Under the pieces are notes generated by a model that had not been told where the DNA came from, did no database searches, and worked only from the letters and a program-made list of their open reading frames with translations. From positions 2,797,501 through 2,861,500 of the forward strand of contig OX335659.1 of NCBI GenBank assembly GCA_946894095.1: a stretch of 64,000 nucleotides of DNA, read 5' to 3'. This DNA comes from Incurvaria masculella. Taxonomy: Eukaryota > Arthropoda > Insecta > Lepidoptera > Incurvariidae. The translations under genes were made by a program, and so were the position numbers. Of this stretch, positions 51,301-60,300 are shown piece after piece; within the stretch, counting starts at the first letter, position 1; each line of letters starts with the position of its first letter.

Positions 51301-54300
51301 GTAACATTTTTTTTAATAGCCTTTGTTTTCTATAGAGTTTTTTTCTGTATATATGAAGACCTAATTCTTATTCTTGGAATTCAATTAATCGGTTCCTTCT
51401 TAACTTTAAATTCTTACTAATCAGGTGAGTTTACTTGGGAAGTGTAAGAGTTAATGGTCATTGTAACTACCAACTAATATATTGAGAGAAAAAAACCTAC
51501 AAATTTAAAAAAATACCTCAAAGTGATAAGCGAAATGCCGTTGGTAACAAAATAAACGTCTCAATGATTTTCCTCGAGACAAAAGCTGTCGGACTCATCA
51601 CAGCCAGTGGGCAGACAAGGTTAGTCTACATTTTTTGCTTCATTTGAATTTAATATTTATCGTGGAAATAAATCCTGCATTAGGAAATTATTCATTATCG
51701 ACTCATCAAACAGAAGGTAACCAGTTATCAAAAGATTTTAAGGAATTTTGATCGGAAAAATTGTGGTATATTTTTTAGGGGTCCGTACAAAGGGTGAAAA
51801 CGGAACCCTATTACTAAGCCTCCGCTGTCCGTCCGTCCGTCCGTCCGTCCGTCCGTCCGTCCGTCACAGGGCTGTATCTCATGAACCGTAACATGTAGGA
51901 AGCTGAAATTTTATTTTGTATTTATTTTGCCGCTATAACAACAAATAGGTAAAATTATAAAATAATAAAAATTACAAAATACGTGTTATTTTTGGGGTAA
52001 ATCTTGTACGATGGTACGGAACTCTTCGTGTGCGAGTTCGACTAGCAGTTGGCCGGTTTTTTGCAACATATTTTTATTTCAGTATGTAAGAAGTAGTCGA
52101 TATTGGACACCGGGTGGCTAAGCTCAAGTGGCAGTGGGCTGGTCACGTTATCCGAAGCGACGTCGACCGTTTGAGTAACCGCGTCCTACACTGGCGGCCG
52201 TGGACAGGAAACGGAGTGATGGAAAGACCACCCGCCAGGTGGGACGACGACATCAAGTGCGTCAGCGGAAAGCAGTGGTTCCGTACCGCTGAGGGCCGGG
52301 AGGACTGGAAAATAGTTGGAGAGGCGTATGTCCAACAGTGGACGCAAACACGCTGTCTGACTAACTGTGAGATTCTGTCTATATAATGGAGGTGTGCTTG
52401 ACGATTTCTACATCGATTTTGATCATAAGAAAAGTATCAGTAATTACTAAATTAATTTCACACATCGGGTGAGTTCTCAAACAAAGGCTGAAAATAAAAA
52501 TACAAAATTGAAACCAAACTAACAATGCAATTAATAAAATCGGGTAAAGTTTATTATGGTAAGAGGTTAAAATATTTAGAAATTTTATGTGATTATGCCT
52601 TCTTGCATTTTCCATCATGTCACCTAGGAAGGGTTGCCACGTTTCCACGCGAAAAGGGAAAAAATACTCCAGCGATGGGGTATAAAAGCCTGGGATGTAA
52701 CCAAGAAAGATCAGAACTGAAACATCCACCGCTTCAACTCCTTCTCCTCATTACACTTATCGGTAAGGCTGTCTTCTTCTTTTCATAGTTACGAATTTTA
52801 TTTAAATATACAGATCGTATATATAGGCTGGAAAAGTTCTAACAGGTTTCCATAATCCATACTAATATTATAAATGCTAAAGAAACTCTCTCTGTCGGTT
52901 ACGTTTTCAAGCCTAGACCGCTGAACCGATTTTGATGAAATTCGGTCTGTAGTCGAGTCTGGACATTGGCTACAAGAGTATATAGGCAAATTTTTGTGGC
53001 GAATTCTTGAGTTTAGCTCAATTGAAAAGGGGGATCATAGTTTGTATGGGGTAAACGTAAAATGTTAGGTACAGCGCGAGATCAGTGCGAAACGACATTG
53101 ACCCGAGCGGAGCCGGGAATCGCAGCTAGCAATTAATGTTTCCTTCTTACACGGTCGATTCTACATACATATCGCGTCCGTTGACTTTGAAGACGTCAAA
53201 ACATTGTAAAATTAGATCAAATGACGCCTCAACTCACACGGCGGTGTGACCCCGACATACGCATTGTGAATCCAACTCTAAATTAAGATTATTATACTAG
53301 CCAATGTGTATGGATCATTTGGATTGTTTACATTAAGTTCCTGAACCTTATAGAATGAGAATATAAAAAAAAACCTGTGAAATGTCAGCTGATGTTTTAC
53401 CAAATGTTTTTGCGTGAAAATAATGCTGAATTCAGGTCTCAAACGTTTTATTTTCCAAGTTTTCTGCTGATATTGACAGTAACTGATATTGATTTGAATG
53501 TTATTTTAAAGAGCGTAACATTATCTACCAATTTAGTTAAGGTTATGTTTAACTTTTTAAATTTCTCTAACGAAACAATTAAAAAGCCGTTAATTTTGAG
53601 TTCCAGCGACATCTACATTTGCAGCATTGATTTGGAATAAAATACATCGAAAGCAGGATCCTGCTTCCGACGAATGTCACGACCAATACTTTTTCAGATT
53701 TTTTTCAAAATCTGATTACAATGCTTCAAATGTCGCCGAAACTCAAATTAATGAGATAACGGTTTAAATACATAAAATTATCAAATAAAAAAACCGGTGT
53801 CACGCGTTATGCGGGTTGGTCACATTTCCAAAGATTCATTCCGAGCTGCTCTAACTAAGCGGGCTCTGGCTATCTCGTTTCAATCGCGAAAATTGGTCGA
53901 AAATGTTTAAGATATAAGGATGCTCTTAAATCCGTTCGGATCGACCGCGCGCAAGGTCACGGCCGGGGGCTTTGTCTCGATAGGGAAAGCGTCCGCGTCG
54001 GGTAGGGCGGGCGGGCGGCGCGGTGGGCGGGAACACGCGACGTCACATTGGATAGGTGCCCGGGCGGCGCACGGGCTTCCGCCCTATCTCCGGCTTTCAC
54101 GGTTTCGGCGATCGACTTGAATATTGAGAGATTCATGGTATTATTTGGAATTGTGGTTTTATTTTTGAAGAGGTTTCGTGGCTTCGATATTAGCTGACTG
54201 TTTCTTTCTTGTTTCGAGTTTGATATGTGCGTTTGTACAGTATTAATTATATTGGTGATACTTATGTAATAACAACGTGAAAACATTATCATTAACAAAC

Positions 54301-57300
54301 ATCTTTGAATGGCAATTTAATAATTCAGAAAAAATATTGCTTGGAGAACGTTTTCTATTTTGTTATGTAGGGTAAATTTCTCAAGTATGCCTTCAGGACC
54401 AAACTGAAAATAGCGAAAAAAAATTCAAAGGAGTCATGAGGCCGATTTCGATAAAAACGAAAACTGTATTATTAGAAAAAAAATAAGATTTTCTAGCCGG
54501 GAATCGAACTCGTTGATTTCGGAAAAAATAACGCATCATGTATCCACCACCATCCCCTGTATTATTGCACCAGCCAATAGTGTCGCTTATAAGGAACATA
54601 TGTACTAACTTCGATCAGAGGTTCTATGTTCGACTTTATATTATGGCCTACTGCGAAGAGATAATACAATTTTGAAATAAGAACACGATTTTGTGATGGT
54701 GAATGCAGGTGGGCACACTCGTTTAATCCACTCCCCCTACTACGAACCCTATCGAGTAGGCGCTATCGAGGAGGCGATATCGATATCGTTTGACAGATGG
54801 TTTCAGAGCGTTTAAAATCTGTTGCGCACAAATCGGCGATGGCTGAAAAAGACCCTGACGTGATTGGACCCAAACTGTATAATAAGATTCCAGAAAAAAT
54901 AAGTCTTTACATAGTGACATTGTGTTCCAGAGTCAGCTGAAAAAAATCCTATTAGACAACCCATTTTATAAGGTAAACGATTTTTTTTCTTATAGTAAAA
55001 ATAACTAATATTGCTGGCTTGGACGGTCAAAATGAATTTTGTACGTTAGAATATAAAGCAAGTTATAGTCGAAATAATTATTGTTTATTATGTAAGATAC
55101 ATATGTTTAAAAACTATTCAGACTGCATTGCTGAACGGAGCAAAACAAAAATGATGACGAACCATACTGAATATGCAAATGACTCAATTTAATATTGTTA
55201 ATGTTGTGTGTTCTTTATGGCGAAATAAATATCTGTATCTGTATCTGTATCTGTATCTGTATCGACAGCGGCGTTCGCAAAAACGGCGGCGCCCCAGTGG
55301 CAGCGCGAGCAAGCGCGGGACAGTCGCCCTAGGGTACACGGGCATACGAGGCGCATTGCGCCGTCCACCCACTGCCAAACCGACTCACGCGGCCACTGGT
55401 GCAAGCTTAGAGCAGTCCTAAATGCTCTAAGGGTGCAAGTACAAGCGGCATCACCCTAGACGCCACACATACGCGTTTTAAGGTCCGTACCCAAAGGGTG
55501 AAAACGGAACCCTATCACTAAGCCTCCGCTGTCCGTCCGTCCGTCTGTCACAGGGTTGTATCTCATGAATCGCAATAGGTAGGCAGCCGAAATTTGCACA
55601 GAGTGTGTATTTATTTTGCCGCTATAACAAATAAGTAAAATTAAAACAAAATAGGTAGCAATTTATTTGATAACATTAACAAATGAAAATTTTAAAAACA
55701 TGAAAATAGAAAAAAAACGAATACACAAGGGTTAAGAACCAAGATAAAAGACTTCGTCCAGCGGCGACACGTATGGCAGTGTTCCCATCACGCTTGCTGC
55801 ATTGCCCCTCTGGATAGCAATGCTCAGTCTTTGTGTTAAATAACTTGCTGACATTTTGTCTCCTGTTAATTCAATAATTTTATTTCCGATTTCATAAATA
55901 AAGGATTTGGCGCTCTCACACCACGGGCCGAAGGTCTCAACCGCGAAAGGAACAAATAAATAATTTTGATCGGTTATTGCCTGGTATTTTTTTATTTTTA
56001 AACTTGCTGCTGACTCGGCAGCCGAACCTACTTTTGATGCTGAGTGTGTGACGTGTGAGGGGGCCAATGTGTCCACAAATGTGGCATCCCAAACGAGAGA
56101 TTTGCCCTCTGACCAGGGAACTAGGGTCATCCCGTCTACCCGTTTCCCATCATTGCGTGAAAGGTTGGGTTCCAGTATGGATGGAATGTTTATCGAGGCA
56201 AGTGCGCGTCTGATAAGCTCGTTTAACATTGTATGACGTGGAAATCGGCCAGCGCTTCTGCTACAATAAAGCCCATGCAACCCATTGGCCTCCACATTCA
56301 CGCCACAGGTACAGGTATGAGGTTTTACGACGTCGCACCCCAGACGTAATAAAATGTAATAAAAATGAAAAAATATGATTTTTTGGTGTTAAATTATTTA
56401 CGATGGTATGGAACCCTTTGTGTGCGAGTGCGAATCGCACTTGGCCGGTTTCTTGGAAATGCCAATGCCTACTGTGGCGCCAAGGGCACGAATGTATTCA
56501 CGTTGAAACAGTTCGAGCGACTGGCGCCGCATGCTACTGCATGCTACTGCGTATCGTGTAGTATCACCATCACCTAATAAAACACATGGCCTCTAGCAGT
56601 ACATAAACAAACGCTTATGATTCGATGCATAGGTATACTCAGAATCTAATTTCGCTTCGCAAATAGGTCGGGAGCGCGGAAAGCGGACGTCACGCCCGTT
56701 GGCAGCCGATCGATCTTTAGACTCGCCTGTTTGCCACTACAAAGACGCAGAACCACTGTTGTTGTTGGTCTATTCCGGTGCGGTGTTGACAGATGGCAGC
56801 GAAAGTGTAAACTCTAGGAGGACCGTCCACCCCCTCACCCTTTTTGACACAACTCATAAATACCTTGGTGTTTTGACATGACATCGAAAGTACTCTGTAC
56901 TTTGTTTCGCTTCTGCTGTGGTTAACTGTCAAAATTTGGTAACGTTCCGTATTTTAATAGACAGTTTAAAGTACTGATTATTCTAGCAGTTTCTAAGGTA
57001 GCGAGTATGCTAGACGCGGATAGAGTTAATTGCGGATTGGAGAGAATTTGAGATTTTTGAGACTTTGAACAAGTCTGTTGATGATGATGTCTGAGATACT
57101 AGCCACCCAAAAAGTCCATCAGCGAGTCAGCTAGCTGCTAAGCTAAGTTAAACGAGGATGTAGTGATTTTAAGTTAGCTGTTCGAATTACCTGCAGAGTC
57201 TGCACGCCCCAAGCGAAGCAGCTAGTCTATGATCAAAAAGGCTATAGTCACTGAGCCAGTCCGCTGTTAATTGTTCGAAAGGGAGTCGACTAGCCTCCAA

Positions 57301-60300
57301 AAGAGTCAGTTGGTCTTTGAGGGACTCGACTATTCACTGGGCAAGTCAGCAGCTCATTAAGCGAAATTGAGTGGACTAACCATCTCATCTAGCTATTCCC
57401 AAGTGTGCCAGGTTAGTCTTTGATCAAGACCGATAAAGTCGCTAAGTGAGTCAGCTAATCGCTGGGTGCAAGGGGTGAGTTAAATAGTATTTGACTGAGA
57501 GGGTGATAGTCAGCCATTAGACGTGCCATCCCACCTCTGGCTGCGCGAGCGACGGCCGGATACCATCGCGCTGGATACTTGTAGTTGGCCGATATGAGCA
57601 CGGGCAGGACGAGGCAGGTGTAGGCGGCCATCAGCCACGCGCCGCCCAACGCCAGGAAGAGGCCGCGCGGCGCCCAGTACGGCAGCAGCAGCACCACCGA
57701 TAGCAGCCACACTGGAAGGCAAAGACACAGTACCATCAGAAGGCCAATTCTGGAAATCCCTATTTCATGAATCAGGAGATACATTCACTTTGATATTACT
57801 TCGGTATTCTGGCAATCGATGAGTGCCGCGCGGAATGAGTGCCACGAAATGAAAGGACATTTCTTCTATGTTTTCGAATTCAGGCTAACCAAATGCACCA
57901 AAATAGGTCGAAGTGTTTTACCGATTCAGTCAGTAACATTAGTATTGTGTATAAAAATTTGTGAAAGTGTAATTTTACCTCTGGGCACCGAAACTAGTAA
58001 GAAACCATGATATCGGTAGTCAGCTCGCTCAGGAATTCGGGGCGCGCAAAATCGAATGTTCGTTGCGGCATTTACCGTCGTATGCAATTCTTACGTATTC
58101 TTACGTGTCGTTGGAGCAGTAGAACATCTGAGTGGTCAGTCTGAGTTCTCACCTAAATTGGCGTTTACGGAACTTCGAAGTTACGTTAAAACGTCAAACC
58201 CCATACAAATGTTTACTAATTATTCTGTGCTTTTACTTTTTAAAGCTGTCAAAGTCAAACTCGGATTTCCGATTTGTATGAAAACGCGAGGTCGGCATCA
58301 AGGCAACGTCAACGTATTTGCGGCGAAGATACGTAAGCTGTCAAATCGAACTTGGACTCGCAAATGTTAGTTCGCTTAAAACGCTTAAAACGCTCCGCGA
58401 TTCGTATCCAGGATTGAGGCGCGTTGAACTTCTCAGCGTCAGAAAGTTCTAGGCGCTATTTATAAAAATGATATGCGCCATGTCATCGATCTCTGAACAT
58501 TCCAGGCTCCTCGAGCCACGTCCAGGGTGTGCTGACCTCTCGCGAAAATATACCGACGAGAAGCTGGAGACATAAAAATGTACTCACTTCGAACGGTTTC
58601 CGGAAATACATTTACGAATCAAAGTCAAGCCAAACATGTTTGCATAGTTTGTGATGTATTTGCTAGGTTCTAAATAGGTCAGATATAAACATTTCTAATG
58701 TAAAACTACCTTGGTTTGGTCTACATTCTATTTTTTTTCTAAACTGATATGGTATGGTTGGCAACCACACAACTACCGTTATAATATTAGGCAAATACAT
58801 CCATTCCCGAAGTAATTAGGTGCCTTGTCTTTATTCATATATCTATATATCTTTATGCAAGGTTACATTGAACTGAATGGAAAACACGAACACTTTTCTA
58901 TTGCCGCTTCAATCATAGTTTCATCCAATGCGGGTGGGCTCAACACTACCACCTAGTAGGGGAAGGGGGCCTACAGCTTTACAAGGGTTCCGAACCGTGG
59001 TTCGTATTCGTAATGAAATGCGCTTATCCAAGAAAGTGGTGTTTGACCAGGGCTAGGATTTGTCGCATGAAAGGCAAGTCCTTTAGCAGTTACTGATACA
59101 AAACCACCTTTGGCCAAACTTACAAATAAAACAAACTGTAAAACGGCCAAGTGCGAACCGGACTCGCACACGAAGGGTTCAGTATCCTTGTACAAAATTC
59201 AACCCAAACAAATCACGTTTTTAAAAAAAAATTATCTTTAATTTGTATTTGTTTTTTGTACTATTTGTCGTTATAGCGGCAACAGAAATACACTCTCTGT
59301 AAAAATTACAGCTGTCTACCTATTACGGTTCGTGAGATACAGCCCTGTGACAGACGGACGGATGGACGGAGTGCGGACAGCGGAGGCTTAGTAATAATTC
59401 AGTTTGGCACCATTTGGGTACGGAACCCTAATAAAACAACAGAACACGAGCTAAGTGCTCAAAACACCAGTTCTCTATCCTGAGGCTACATGTGTGAGCG
59501 TCTTACCGGAAAAGGAGTACTATATCTTCGTCGATATGTGTACATGTAGATATGTCAACTCATGACACGACACGTGCTTAGGTGGATGCCAAGTCCGAGG
59601 TGGCCCGACACGCACACGCGCCGCCAATCGCGAGCCACAAAAACAACAACTTTCGCTTGCACTAGTAAAAGCAAGAATGAACTAAGCGGAACTCAGTGCC
59701 ATACGCGATGGCATGCATGTATATGACAGTAATGAAAGCGACGACCTCCTGCAAGATACCGTTCAGTCCGAGCGACCCACTTGTTGACAGCAGCGGCAAT
59801 GACCTAATTTATTCAGGCGTTCGTAGAAAACCGTCCCGTTTCTGCTAAAATTGTTTGGCGAAACGTCATTGCTTCGATCATTAATTTCATTCTGAACAGC
59901 GATATTTATTAGAGGCGCAATTTGAATTCATTTCCGTTTACTTCTTTTATTGTTAAACAAAATCAAATTGAGTAGGTCTCGCTATTAACCCTAAATACAC
60001 GGAGAATGGTAAGTATCATAATGGTAATGGTAATAATTATATGACGAAACCATTGAAAACATATACAATATGAAATATGCTCACTTGTCAAAAGCAGTTA
60101 CATTGTTTTCACCTTTGTGAAATCCGAAATACATTTTGTTTGATTTGTTTTTCAAAATGGGGTTTATTTTGTGGGTTTATGAAATTGGTGGTTAAGCACC
60201 TACAAACGTGGCATGGGCATTTCCGAAGAAAGCCTCTTTTCAAAGAAATCATAATAAAACTTAAATATTACTGAAGCCAATATTGTTTAAACCAAAGTCG

